A stretch of DNA of 64,000 bases, from assembly GCF_004766045.1 (NCBI RefSeq), contig NZ_SPQQ01000004.1:434001-498000 (forward strand). The letters run 5' to 3'. Source of the DNA: Desulfosporosinus fructosivorans. Lineage in GTDB: Bacteria > Bacillota > Desulfitobacteriia > Desulfitobacteriales > Desulfitobacteriaceae. The notes beneath the pieces were generated by a model. That model saw only the letters and a list, made by a program, of their open reading frames with translations. It had not been told where the DNA came from and did not search any database. The number at the start of each line of letters is the position of its first letter. Position 1 is the first letter of the stretch. Below are positions 17,248 through 25,722 of the stretch, piece after piece. The translations under genes and the position numbers were made by a program.

Positions 17248-18276
17248 TCATTGATACAATTTTATGTTCTTCAAATGCTCTGCATACGTTTTAGCAAACT
17301 CGTGATAGCCATCTTTTTTCGCCACATAATATAGAAAATCTGTTTGGGCTGGATACAAGGCTGCATGGAGAGAGGCATGTCCAGGATTGGCAATCGGCCC
17401 CAGCGGTAATCCTGGGTTGAGATAAGTATTATAAGGAGAGGGAATCTGGAGATCCTTGTTATAAAGTTTTGGCTTAGGAGTGCCCAGCAAGAACTGAATA
17501 GTAGCGTCAATTTGCAGAGGTTGGTTAATCTTTAGTCGATTCATTATTACCGAAGCAATCAACGGACGATCTTCTTGTTTTACCGCCTCTTTTTCAACCA
17601 TAGAGCCTATGGTAACCCACTGAGGGACGGACAGTTTAAGTATATCGAGTTGCTTCTGCACTTCCGGCGTAAGTTCTTTAGCAAACTGTTGGAGGAGTAA
17701 ATCAATCACTGCATGAGGAGTTGTTTTAACAGGGATGTCGTAAGTATTAGGAAATAAGTAGCCTTCTAAGCGGTGAATCCCCTTAGGCGCATCCTTGAGA
17801 AATGAGTATGTAAACCCATCTTCCGTGACCACCTTCTCAAACTGTTCTTTACTGCCAATTCCTTTTTGAACTAGAAGCTCAATGATTTGAACCGTAGTAT
17901 ACCCTTCTGGGATAGTAATCCGGTTGGTATCTAAGGAAACTGCACCAGCACTAATTAAGCGTTTTATCATTTCGCTAGGAAGCATTGTGGGGGCTAATTG
18001 GTAATCTCCAACATAAAGCATGAAATCCGATTGCTGCGCCCGAGCTAAATATCTAAACGCCCATGCACTACGGATAAGATTACGTTCTTTCAATTCCTCT
18101 GCTAATTGGGCAGCCGTTGTCCCTGAATTAATCGTGATCTTCTCGCTTTCCCCTGTAGTGGAGTATGGTTTTGTGGCCCAACTCCACCATGATAAAAAAC
18201 CCACTCCTCCGATCAAGAGAACAAATATAATAATTACCAATTTAGATGTGCCAGCCGTCTTCTTTTTTCTGGACAT
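17248..18276 (-). CDS. mltG: Endolytic murein transglycosylase MltG (YceG-like)
   Basis: About 342 residues from MSRKKKTAG. One membrane helix (about 12-34: LVIIIFVLLIGGVGFLSWW) anchors it after a basic cytoplasmic start. A LysM-like segment follows (INSGTTAAQLAEELKERN), then the YceG catalytic domain with EGYLFPNTYDIP, the catalytic glutamate in IGSMVEKEAV, and NPGLPLGPIANPGHASLHAAL. The family cuts nascent glycan strands to end peptidoglycan synthesis. The start is not certain: the ATG at 18276 has only GGTGAG close upstream, and in-frame starts at 18297 and 18306 have no better site. It is the last gene of the conserved alaS-ireB-ruvX-yrzB-mltG series. Confidence 0.92.
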   Translation of the reverse strand: MSRKKKTAGTSKLVIIIFVLLIGGVGFLSWWSWATKPYSTTGESEKITINSGTTAAQLAEELKERNLIRSAWAFRYLARAQQSDFMLYVGDYQLAPTMLPSEMIKRLISAGAVSLDTNRITIPEGYTTVQIIELLVQKGIGSKEQFEKVVTEDGFTYSFLKDAPKGIHRLEGYLFPNTYDIPVKTTPHAVIDLLLQQFAKELTPEVQKQLDILKLSVPQWVTIGSMVEKEAVKQEDRPLIASVIMNRLKINQPLQIDATIQFLLGTPKPKLYNKDLQIPSPYNTYLNPGLPLGPIANPGHASLHAALYPAQTDFLYYVAKKDGYHEFAKTYAEHLKNIKLYQ

Positions 18277-18512
18277 ATTCTCACCAACGTCAGGCATAAG
18301 TCCCATATAGTTAATAGGGAGGAACGCACCTGATCCTTTCTATCGAAATTATTGCATCGGCTATTTCAATTCAGCGGAATCTTAGTTTCATTGTACAACA
18401 GTACCCACGTTACTTCCAGCTTGTCCTTTGTAGATTTCTCTATTCTTTATAGTTCCTCATCTCATAAAAAACCGCGACGTGTGACGATTGGGAGAACCTA
18501 CGATTGACTAAG

Positions 18513-18559
18513 CGCAAAAAAGAAGAACTCACTGATTCTCAGCGAGTCCTTTTTTTGCG
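18513..18559 (-). terminator. Intrinsic terminator after the YrzB gene
   Basis: On the minus strand GGACTCGCTGA pairs with TCAGTGAGTTC, with A and T runs on the two flanks. It lies about 20 bases downstream of the gene ending at 18581, so mltG may have its own promoter in 18280-18510. Confidence 0.8.
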
Positions 18560-18580
18560 ATACATTTGTAAGCGCTAAGC

Positions 18581-18901
18581 TTACTCTTTTTCGTCTTCCT
18601 CGGATTCTACTAGGGTTTCCCAAGCGTCAGCCACTTTTTCCCACTCTTCATCATCTTCGATGTCGAGCAGCATTTCTCCACCCTCAGCATCTTTGCCGAG
18701 TTTAAGAATAATGGCCTCATCGTCATCCTCACCTTCGGATTCGTCTTCCGAAATAGGCATCAAGACGAAGTATGTCGAGCCTTCAAGTTCCAAGGTATCG
18801 AGATGAAGAAATTCGTGGTCTATTCCCTCATCATCTGTGAGTACGACTGTGTCAAACTCTTCAGCGTCATGCTCTTCGTGGTCATGTGGTTTTTCAGTCA
18901 T
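18581..18901 (-). CDS. DUF1292 (YrzB-like) acidic protein
   Basis: About 106 residues from the ATG at 18901, which follows AGAGGTGA; a GTG at 18910 overlaps that site. The core TVVLTDDEGIDHEFLHLDTLELEGSTYFVLMP and the following EAIILKLGKD block are the DUF1292 pattern, an all-beta small domain. The protein is very acidic at both ends (runs of E and D at 55-65 and the C-terminus) and has a His-rich N-terminus (HDHEEHD). It sits between ruvX and mltG exactly as yrzB does in Bacillus. Its biochemical role is unknown in the family. Confidence 0.85.
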   Translation of the reverse strand: MTEKPHDHEEHDAEEFDTVVLTDDEGIDHEFLHLDTLELEGSTYFVLMPISEDESEGEDDDEAIILKLGKDAEGGEMLLDIEDDEEWEKVADAWETLVESEEDEKE

Positions 18902-18964
18902 GTGATTCACCTCTTATCAAAGAATATTGTCATTGTACTATTGTAGGTAATGATTGTCAAATCC

Positions 18965-19387
18965 TCATACAGGAATATTTCCTGTTGAGCGACGATCTAG
19001 GTAACCCTGAAGGATAAAAACCGCCGCCATCTTGTCAATTACAAGCTTCCGCTTCGCGCGTGACACATCCGCTTCCAGAAGAGTCCGTTGTGCCGCGACC
19101 GTACTTAGTCGTTCATCCCACAACTCAACTGGAAGCCCAAACTCCAGACGTAAAACCTCTGCAAACTCATCAGTCAACGCACAACGAGGCCCTAGGGTTC
19201 CATTCATATTTTTAGGATAACCAATCACAATTTCCATTACCTCATACTCGCGGATGAGTTCTCTTAACTCATCAATTTCCTTCTTGGAGCGCCTAATCGT
19301 CTTAACCCCTTGGGCTGTCCAAAAAAAAGCGTCACTCATCGCCACACCAATCGTCTTCGACCCAAAATCCAAACCCATAATCCGCAT
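18965..19387 (-). CDS. ruvX: Putative pre-16S rRNA nuclease / Holliday junction resolvase-like YqgF
   Basis: 140 residues, the normal size for YqgF/RuvX. The RNase-H-like motifs are present: [15 protein letters not shown] at 5-19, [14 protein letters not shown] near 57, and [20 protein letters not shown] near 95 with the later acidic [15 protein letters not shown]. The family was first called a resolvase, and E. coli YqgF is linked to 16S rRNA 5'-end maturation. The ATG at 19387 is preceded by GGAGGGGATATT. In other Firmicutes ireB immediately precedes it; here an SMR transporter and an aldo/keto reductase have been inserted between them. Confidence 0.92.
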   Translation of the reverse strand: MRIMGLDFGSKTIGVAMSDAFFWTAQGVKTIRRSKKEIDELRELIREYEVMEIVIGYPKNMNGTLGPRCALTDEFAEVLRLEFGLPVELWDERLSTVAAQRTLLEADVSRAKRKLVIDKMAAVFILQGYLDRRSTGNIPV

Positions 19388-19452
19388 AATATCCCCTCCA
19401 ACCGGCTTTTGTGTTTTACTATATTTCAGCTTAGTTCCTGTTCATTTAGTCA

Positions 19453-19776
19453 CTAATGGTTAACGCCACTCAAATTCAGTCCTATAACTCCGGCCACTAT
19501 TACAAGTATAGAAACAATTTTAAGGGCATTAACTGTTTCATGAAAAAACACTATGCCGATAATTGATATAATCACAATCCCTACAGCAGACCAAATAGCA
19601 TAAGCTACACTTACTTCAATTTCTTTCAAGGACAATGACAATAGCCAAAAACAGAGAGCATATGAAAGAAACATACCTATCGCCGGGGTTATCTTGGTCA
19701 ATCCATTCGACAGTTTCATTAAAGTAGTACCACAAAGTTCAAACATAATTGCAAATAATAAATATATCCAACTCAT
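19453..19776 (-). CDS. Small multidrug resistance (SMR) family transporter
   Basis: 107 residues from the ATG at 19776 (AAGGTGA upstream). Four membrane helices fill the chain. The SMR hallmarks are visible: the essential glutamate in FAIMFELCGTTLMKLS near residue 14, YAIWSAVGIV near 60 and a GVIGLNL end. Family members are dimeric proton-coupled exporters of cationic drugs or guanidinium; the substrate cannot be told from the sequence, and there is no guanidine riboswitch before it. With the aldo/keto reductase gene it forms an insertion between ireB and ruvX. It precedes ruvX by about 65 bases and could be cotranscribed. Confidence 0.88.
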   Translation of the reverse strand: MSWIYLLFAIMFELCGTTLMKLSNGLTKITPAIGMFLSYALCFWLLSLSLKEIEVSVAYAIWSAVGIVIISIIGIVFFHETVNALKIVSILVIVAGVIGLNLSGVNH

Positions 19777-19794
19777 TATTTCACCTTCATCCAT

Positions 19795-20058
19795 AATCCA
19801 GCATTAAAGACTGGCTTAGGCCACCAGCACCCCAGAGCATGCACCGTCGTCCCTTCGTCTCCCAGCTTCCCACCACCCTAGCAAGAGCCGAGGCAAAACC
19901 CATCCTAAGCACCACGTCCCTGACCCCTGAGCAGGGGGAGAGTTGCGTGGCCGGAGCTGAGCGTCAAACGACAGTGTGCGAAGCGGAGCCCACCAACTCT
20001 CCCCCAAGCATGCACACCCCGTCGTGCTTCGGCTTCGGCCTCGGTCTTCCTACTTTAC
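19795..20058. repeat. GC-rich intergenic palindromic element
   Basis: This stretch is much more GC-rich than its surroundings. GGGGGAGAGTTG (19934-19945) is the exact reverse complement of CAACTCTCCCCC (19994-20005), and the pairing can extend through GTGG/CCAC with one mismatch. The 48-base interior also contains partly complementary GGAGC/GCTCC blocks. ORFs called through it on both strands have no ribosome site and look like composition artefacts. It resembles a REP/MITE-like insertion. Confidence 0.6.
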
Positions 20059-21003
20059 TCACACGATTTTTAGGCAAAAATGTGGGCAAACCCTCCCACA
20101 ATACCCACAAAGTACGCACGCCTCATTATCCACCACAGCTACTCTTTCGTTGAGACGCAAAGCCCCCTGAGGGCAGGCTTCCAAACAATTCCCACACCCT
20201 TGGCACCAATCAGCAATATAAAGTTTCCGTTCTCTGTGCCTTACTTTATCTCGTAAGTGGGTGGGTATATCTTTACCAGACAACAAGAGTAAGTTATAAT
20301 CCACTTCTTCCCGACTGGACATTCCGAGGGCCATAGCTTGTACTCCCGGAATACATCTGACAAAGTCCACGGCTTTTTTCGGGTCATGGGTTAAATGTCC
20401 GCCCCCGAAAATCTTCATAGCGTAAATCCCAATGCCCAATTCAGCCGCAAACGAAATAGCTTCGAGCATATCCGGTAAATTTCCATCAATAATCCCAAGT
20501 CCCTGATAATTTAGAATCGGGTGAATCACATCAAGACCTGGCTGGAGTGCACCGGCCCGAACTCCAGCAACTGCATGCGTTGAAATTCCAATCCAACGTA
20601 CGATACCCTTTTCCTTGGCTCTCAAAAGTTCTTCCCAGGCCTCTGTGTGCCCTTTTAAAGTTAAAGCACTTTCCTGTTCATGGAGAAGGAAGAAATCAAG
20701 AGTTTCCCTGTTGAGGGCAGTTCGCGCCTTTTCTATGCTTTGGCGCATTTCCAACGCTGTGACAGAATATGCTTTGCTAATAATGCGAACGTCAGGATAA
20801 CCCTTTATTGCCGCCGCAATCTGGGCATAGTTATCATAGATTTCCGCAGTATCAATCCAATTAACCCCCTGCTCAAGAGCATACCGCAAAACGGACGCCC
20901 CTTCGGCTTCCGTAACACGGCCTTGTAACGGAGAAATGGCTAAACTACCAAAGCACACCTCTGAAACCATGGGCCCCCACAAACCGAGCTTAACCTGACG
21001 CAT
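20059..21003 (-). CDS. Aldo/keto reductase with C-terminal double 4Fe-4S ferredoxin domain
   Basis: 314 residues. The TIM-barrel AKR part has the tetrad in order: Asp in WIDTAEIYDNY (Asp-51, Tyr-56), Lys in IISKAYS and His in FFLLHEQE. The end of the chain carries two ferredoxin clusters, CQGCGNCLEACP and CVLCGYCGRVCP, giving eight cysteines. Such fusions are common in anaerobes and suggest electron transfer from ferredoxin or to an unknown partner rather than only NADPH. The ATG at 21003 follows AAAGGAGAG. It sits in the gap between ireB and ruvX, a place that has no such gene in Bacillus. The substrate is unknown. Confidence 0.9.
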   Translation of the reverse strand: MRQVKLGLWGPMVSEVCFGSLAISPLQGRVTEAEGASVLRYALEQGVNWIDTAEIYDNYAQIAAAIKGYPDVRIISKAYSVTALEMRQSIEKARTALNRETLDFFLLHEQESALTLKGHTEAWEELLRAKEKGIVRWIGISTHAVAGVRAGALQPGLDVIHPILNYQGLGIIDGNLPDMLEAISFAAELGIGIYAMKIFGGGHLTHDPKKAVDFVRCIPGVQAMALGMSSREEVDYNLLLLSGKDIPTHLRDKVRHRERKLYIADWCQGCGNCLEACPQGALRLNERVAVVDNEACVLCGYCGRVCPHFCLKIV

Positions 21004-21107
21004 AGATACTCTCCTTTCGAAGTTCGTGTTCGAATAACAAAAGCCTCACGTCTCTCCTCGAATATTGAGTATCGAGCATCGAACATTGCTTATCCTATAT
21101 CCAGATG

Positions 21108-21138
21108 TAGAAAACCCTCACCACTTCTAGTGAGGGCT
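21108..21138 (-). terminator. Intrinsic terminator after ireB
   Basis: On the minus strand CCCTCACTAGAAGTGGTGAGGG forms an 8-9 base-pair stem followed by TTTTCT. It separates alaS-ireB from the inserted aldo/keto reductase gene. Confidence 0.8.
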
Positions 21139-21150
21139 TCTCCATTATAC

Positions 21151-21405
21151 TTATCTTTCTTGCAAATAGTTTCTGACGAGCTCTTCAATCAGCTCAAAGC
21201 GTTCAAGTTTACGAATCATTGCTCGCGCCTGATTGTGGCTTGTAATATATACAGGGTCGCCGGACATGAGATATCCAACCATTTGGTTAATAGGATCATA
21301 CCCTTTTTCTTGTAAAGCTGCATACACTTTCTGCAAAATATCCTGCGCAGAAATGTCTTCTTCTCCTACAGCTTTAAACATCATGGTTTCTTCCATTCGA
21401 TCCAT
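21151..21405 (-). CDS. IreB-family regulatory phosphoprotein (YrzL/DUF965)
   Basis: 84 residues, the standard length of the family. [61 protein letters not shown] covers nearly all conserved positions, including GYDPINQ..GY..SGDP.YI..H..AR. In Enterococcus, IreB is a phosphorylation target of the Ser/Thr kinase IreK and affects cephalosporin resistance. A threonine in METMMF near the start and others could serve, but the site is not certain here. It follows alaS by about 80 bases, the conserved order. Confidence 0.93.
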   Translation of the reverse strand: MDRMEETMMFKAVGEEDISAQDILQKVYAALQEKGYDPINQMVGYLMSGDPVYITSHNQARAMIRKLERFELIEELVRNYLQER

Positions 21406-21482
21406 TTTCCTGACCCCCTTTCACCATCTGCTTTTTTGTTAACTCAATATATAAATATTCTTGGCATCCCTAGCTTTTTCCT

Positions 21483-24113
21483 CTATTTTTTCATAAATCC
21501 TCGCAGAATCGTCGGGACACGATCAATGGCCTCGCCTAGTTTACTGGGATCCTTCCCTCCAGCTTGTGCCATATCCGGTCGGCCACCACCGCTACCACCC
21601 GTTATTTTAGCCACTTCTTTAATAATCTGTCCCGCATGGAGCCCACTTAAACCTGTCGGACTAACAGCAGTCACAAAGTTAACCTTACCTTCGCTTACTG
21701 CGCCCAAGACAATAACCCCAGTTTTGAGTTTAAGCCGCAGTAGATCCGCCATTTGACGCAGGCCCTCCATATCAGACACATGCACCTGAGCGGCTAATAC
21801 CTGAACTCCGTCGACTTCCACGACACGCTTCAGTAAACCTTCAGCTTCATTTTTGCCAAGTTTTGCTTGGAGTTGTCCGATTTCTCGTTCGAGGTCTTTC
21901 ACCTGGGTCACCAATCCGTTCACGCGCTTACTCACATCTGCCGGCTGTGCTTTAAGAATCTGAGCAACCTCTTGGACTTGCTCATCCAGGGTACGTAGAT
22001 AGGCTAAGGCTTCAAATCCTGCCACAGCTTCAATCCGGCGCAGTCCTGCCCCTATTCCGCCCTCGCTGAGAATCTTAACCAGCCCGATTTCTCCCGTGTC
22101 TTTGACATGAGTCCCACCGCACAATTCTTGACTGAACAACCCCATCCGAACGACCCGTACATTATCTCCATATTTCTCGCCGAAAAGTGCAGTAGCTCCA
22201 CTGAATTTGGCCTCTTTTAAAGACATCTCGGTAGCTTGAATAGGCATATTTTTGAGCACGGCTTCGTTAATGAGATTTTCTACTGCCCTTAATCCATCCG
22301 CTGTCATCGGTGAAAAATGGGTGAAATCAAAACGCAAGCGTTCCGGCGTCACTAAAGAACCGGCTTGCTGGACATGTTCACCTAACACAGTACGCAGGGC
22401 GGTCTGGAGGAGATGAGTAGCGCTGTGATGTCGCGAAATAGCCTGTCTTGCCTGGCTATTGATTTCAGCTTCTACCGTTTCCCCGACATGTAATACCCCA
22501 GTCACAACCTGAACACGGTGATAAAGAGTACCTGTTAAACCCTTTTTCACCTCAAGCACCCGTGCCTCTGCCCGGGACGTTTTAAGTACTCCCACATCAG
22601 AAACCTGACCGCCGCTTTCTGCATAAAACGGAGTGTCCGAAAGGAAGACTATGACTTCTTCCCCTTCACCTGCATCTTGAGTCTCTTCTCCACCAACAAA
22701 CATGCCTTCAATCCGAGCCGTAGCCGTTGCCTGTTCATATCCGACAAAGGGTGTCACTCCTAAGAGTTTTGCCCTTCCCATCAGTGCTGGACTTTCAATA
22801 ACGGCACGCATTTGCTGAGATTGGTCTTTTGCTAAGAGTCGATGCTCCTCGACTGCCGTTTGAAAGGCTATCATATCCACGGCTAACCCTTGTTCTTCGA
22901 GTATTTCCTCCGTCAATTCCACTGGAAAGCCATAGGTTTCATAAAGATAGAAGGCATCTGGTCCAGTTAAAACCGTTTCCCCTTGCTTTACGAGATCCTT
23001 GACCTTTTCCTGCAGCAACTGAATCCCTTGCTCAAGGGTGGCTTGAAAGTTCTTTTCTTCTAAACTCAAGTGGTTCAAAATGAAATTCTCATTTTCCGTA
23101 AGTTCAGGATACGCCTGAGCGTAGTCTCTTTGGACAATTCGAAAAACAGATTCTAAGAACGGCTTGTCAATCCCCAAAAGCTTAGCATAACGGACTGCGC
23201 GACGTAAAATTCGGCGGAGGACATACCCCCGACCTTCATTATTAGGTCGAATTCCATCTGCGAGCATAAATGATACTGCCCGGACATGATCCGAAACCAC
23301 TTTTAAGGCCAAGTCATTTTTAGGATTTTCCTTATACCGAATTCCGGCTAATGAAGCTACATGGTCAATAATAGGACGGAATAAATCCGTGTCAAAATTA
23401 GTCTCCACCCCTTGCATAACCGAAGCAATGCGTTCTAAACCCATACCAGTATCAATGTTTTGTTTCGGTAGAGGGGTCAAGTTCCCCGCTTCATCCCTAT
23501 TATACTGCATGAAAACTAAATTCCAGATCTCCAAGAAGCGATCACATTCACAACTACCCGCGGCACAATCGGGCTTACCACACCCTTTGGTTTCTCCGAG
23601 ATCAACATAAATCTCCGAACAAGGGCCACATGGACCAGTCGGACCAGCTGCCCAAAAGTTCTCAGGGTCCCCAAGAATCCTCTCAGCCCTAACCCCTGCC
23701 GTCATCCATATCCTTTTGGCTTCTTCATCTTCGGGATAAATCGTCACCCATAGTTTTTCCACAGGGATTTTCAATACTTCTGTGATATACTCCCAGGCCC
23801 AGGGAATCGCTTCATTTTTAAAGTAGTCCCCGAATGAAAAGTTCCCTAACATTTCAAAGTAGGTATGATGGCGAGCCGTTTTTCCAACTACCTCAAGATC
23901 GGGGGTACGGACACATTTCTGGGCCGTTGTCGCTCTAGGAAAAGGTGGCTCAACTAGTCGTTGAAAATATGGTTTAAAGGGTACCATGCCAGCGACCGTT
24001 AACAAAAGAGTCGGATCATCCTTAGGAATGAGCGACGCACTAGGCAATATCCGGTGCCCTCTTGCCTCAAAATACTTAAGAAACATGTCCCTTAATTCAT
24101 TTCCTGTATACAT
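21483..24113 (-). CDS. alaS: Alanine--tRNA ligase
   Basis: 876 residues from MYTGNELRDMF at 24113, nine bases after AAGGAG; an in-frame extension to 24176 runs through the leader terminator and is rejected. Class II motifs are at the N-terminus (FLKYFEARGHRILPS, VRTPDLEVVGKTARHHTYFEMLG). The editing domain has HHSATHLL near residue 565 and CGGTH near 665, and the DHHA1/C-Ala part ends GGSGGGRPDMAQAGGKDPSKL. All core elements are intact. Its own promoter and a shortened T-box-like leader lie directly upstream. Confidence 0.97.
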   Translation of the reverse strand: MYTGNELRDMFLKYFEARGHRILPSASLIPKDDPTLLLTVAGMVPFKPYFQRLVEPPFPRATTAQKCVRTPDLEVVGKTARHHTYFEMLGNFSFGDYFKNEAIPWAWEYITEVLKIPVEKLWVTIYPEDEEAKRIWMTAGVRAERILGDPENFWAAGPTGPCGPCSEIYVDLGETKGCGKPDCAAGSCECDRFLEIWNLVFMQYNRDEAGNLTPLPKQNIDTGMGLERIASVMQGVETNFDTDLFRPIIDHVASLAGIRYKENPKNDLALKVVSDHVRAVSFMLADGIRPNNEGRGYVLRRILRRAVRYAKLLGIDKPFLESVFRIVQRDYAQAYPELTENENFILNHLSLEEKNFQATLEQGIQLLQEKVKDLVKQGETVLTGPDAFYLYETYGFPVELTEEILEEQGLAVDMIAFQTAVEEHRLLAKDQSQQMRAVIESPALMGRAKLLGVTPFVGYEQATATARIEGMFVGGEETQDAGEGEEVIVFLSDTPFYAESGGQVSDVGVLKTSRAEARVLEVKKGLTGTLYHRVQVVTGVLHVGETVEAEINSQARQAISRHHSATHLLQTALRTVLGEHVQQAGSLVTPERLRFDFTHFSPMTADGLRAVENLINEAVLKNMPIQATEMSLKEAKFSGATALFGEKYGDNVRVVRMGLFSQELCGGTHVKDTGEIGLVKILSEGGIGAGLRRIEAVAGFEALAYLRTLDEQVQEVAQILKAQPADVSKRVNGLVTQVKDLEREIGQLQAKLGKNEAEGLLKRVVEVDGVQVLAAQVHVSDMEGLRQMADLLRLKLKTGVIVLGAVSEGKVNFVTAVSPTGLSGLHAGQIIKEVAKITGGSGGGRPDMAQAGGKDPSKLGEAIDRVPTILRGFMKK

Positions 24114-24180
24114 CCCTGAACACTCCTTTAAAAATATGGCTAAATAATTGCATATAGAAAACTTGGCTAGCGCCAAGCCT

Positions 24181-24304
24181 TCAGGCGCTAAAAAATAATC
24201 TCCCCCTAGTTTAACAGGGACGAGATTTTCCCACGGTGCACCCTCTTATCTAACGGGTAAATAATGCACCGATATGTATTAATTGATCAAAATTCCCAGC
24301 GTAT
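24181..24304 (-). promoter_or_regulatory. alaS leader: T-box-like 3' half with terminator, no room for stem I
   Basis: The leader reads AAGAGGGTGCACCGTGGGAAAA followed by the terminator CTCGTCCCT..TAGGGGGAG and ATTATTTTTT, the usual 3' part of a T-box. The consensus AGGGTGGNACCGCGG has lost a G, so the TGGN bulge reads TGCA. CGGTGCA at 24262-24268 can pair with TGCACCG at 24234-24240. The proposed promoter lies only about 60 bases before the T-box-like motif, too short for a stem I. Confidence 0.65.
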
Positions 24305-24310
24305 TTCTAA

Positions 24311-24340
24311 AGTATATACAGGGGATGTCTAATTTGTCAA
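24311..24340 (-). promoter_or_regulatory. Sigma-A promoter of alaS
   Basis: TTGACA (24335-24340), an 18-base spacer and TATACT (24311-24316) lie immediately after the stop codon of the upstream permease gene. Confidence 0.75.
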
Positions 24341-24345
24341 CCACC

Positions 24346-25377
24346 CTACACCTTAGTCGAAACTAGCCTAAAGTATATGTGATTAAATACAACTCTAATC
24401 ACAGCAGCCACGGGGACAGCCAATAACATACCCCAAAATCCAACAAGTTCTCCACCAGCTAGAAGGGCAAACACAACCCAGAGTGGATGAAGCCCTACAC
24501 TGTCCCCCATAAGCTTGGGCGAGATAATGCTTCCTTCCAGCTGTTGTACTATTAAAATAATCAAGCCAACCTTAATTGCCATAGCAGGGGAATGCGTTAA
24601 AGCCAGCAAAATAGCAGGTACTGCTCCGATAACCGGACCAAAGTACGGGATGAGATCAAAAATCCCACATATCAAACCAATCAATAGCCCATACTCCATC
24701 CCGACTAGTTTTACGCCAATCCCGATCAATATCCCTACAATCACTGCAACGACTAAATCCCCTCGCACAAATTGCCGAATCACATGATTAATGTCTTGCC
24801 AAAGTCGACGCCATTCCATCCGCCAACGTTGTGGGACCATTCGGTTAAAGTGGACCCCTAACCCTTTCCAATCTGCCAGGAAATAGATGGCAATAACAGG
24901 GGATAATATGTACAGTGTGGCAGTGGACAACACCTTTGGCAAGTTGTCTAAAAAGAGATTAAGGCGATTGGCAATGATTACTTCTCCCTGCCCTAAATGT
25001 TCATCCAATACAAGCGCAACACGACTAGGTAAGCCTGTCGCCTTAAATTGCTCACGAAGGCCATCGACCCTTTCTGTGAACTGCTGAATCGCATTGGGGA
25101 GGATCACAGCTAATTTGCTAAGTTCATTATAGAGTACTGGAAGCACGAGGAAAACGATCGTAATCATAATCGCAATAATCATGCAAAATACAATAAGAAT
25201 AGACCTCTTGCGACTAATCTTGTGCCGCTCTAACACTACAACCAAGGGGTTCAGCAGGTAGGCAAGTAGAAAGGCTAGGAAAAACGGACCTAAAATCGAC
25301 CTCACCTTGAAAAGGAGGAGCATTGCCAAGAGTAGACAAGTACCTGTGAAAATCCATCGCCATCGTTTATGCTTCAT
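24346..25377 (-). CDS. AI-2E family (PerM-like) transporter
   Basis: 343 residues with about eight membrane helices. The family pattern is clear: FLLAYLLNPLVVVLERHKISRKRSI in the first third, LIGLICGIFDLIPYFGPVIGAVPAILLAL, and the late QQLEGSIISPKLMGDSVGLHPLWVVFALLAGGELVGFWGMLLAVPVAA. In Clostridia and Bacilli such a gene (yrrI) stands directly upstream of alaS, as here. Members have been linked to autoinducer-2 export or to Na+(Li+)/H+ antiport; the sequence does not decide between these. The ATG at 25377 follows GAGGGGGGAATAAC. Confidence 0.9.
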   Translation of the reverse strand: MKHKRWRWIFTGTCLLLAMLLLFKVRSILGPFFLAFLLAYLLNPLVVVLERHKISRKRSILIVFCMIIAIMITIVFLVLPVLYNELSKLAVILPNAIQQFTERVDGLREQFKATGLPSRVALVLDEHLGQGEVIIANRLNLFLDNLPKVLSTATLYILSPVIAIYFLADWKGLGVHFNRMVPQRWRMEWRRLWQDINHVIRQFVRGDLVVAVIVGILIGIGVKLVGMEYGLLIGLICGIFDLIPYFGPVIGAVPAILLALTHSPAMAIKVGLIILIVQQLEGSIISPKLMGDSVGLHPLWVVFALLAGGELVGFWGMLLAVPVAAVIRVVFNHIYFRLVSTKV

Positions 25378-25437
25378 GTTATTCCCCCCTCTCTTAAAAC
25401 CATGTAACTGCAGTTACTTTACCTTTGGACTAGTATT

Positions 25438-25462
25438 AAAAAAAGCGCGCCATGCGCGCTTA
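25438..25462 (-). terminator. Intrinsic terminator of the mnmA / PRC-barrel transcript
   Basis: On the minus strand AAGCGCGC pairs with GCGCGCTT across a two-to-three-base loop, followed by TTTTTTT. It lies 40 bases after the zinc-ribbon gene. Confidence 0.9.
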
Positions 25463-25503
25463 ACTAACTTAACCATTTATTCCGTCATATCATTTAACAT
25501 AGA

Positions 25504-25722
25504 TTATTCTATAGCAATGCAGGAAAGCTCCGCTTCGCTACCTTGGAGAGTTATGTCCTCTAGGGCTGGATCATCCCAAGCCACCAGTGAACCATCCTCT
25601 GCGAGATCGTAAATAACCACTTTATCGGTTTGAGTCGTGAATTCGACGCAACAATCCCAACAATAGAATTGCTCAACTCCGACTTTACCAATGGCTCGTC
25701 CACTGCACACTGGACAATTCAT
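25504..25722 (-). CDS. Small zinc-ribbon protein of unknown function
   Basis: 72 residues. The N-terminal MNCPVCSGRAIGKVGVEQFYCWDCCVEF forms a CPxC...CxxC(C) zinc ribbon at residues 3-25, followed by VVIYDLAEDGSLVAWDDPALED, a mixed and acidic tail. It starts at an ATG overlapping the stop of the PRC-barrel gene (ATGA), with GGGGGAATACTAGC before it, so the two are translationally coupled. I do not recognise a named family. Small zinc ribbons of this kind often bind nucleic acid or act as adaptors; nothing in the sequence decides the role. Confidence 0.8.
   Translation of the reverse strand: MNCPVCSGRAIGKVGVEQFYCWDCCVEFTTQTDKVVIYDLAEDGSLVAWDDPALEDITLQGSEAELSCIAIE

Noticed and set aside
19816..20170. 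ORFs on both strands through the GC-rich island
   Set aside because: No ribosome sites, composition-driven, overlapping a palindromic repeat and the aldo/keto reductase gene.
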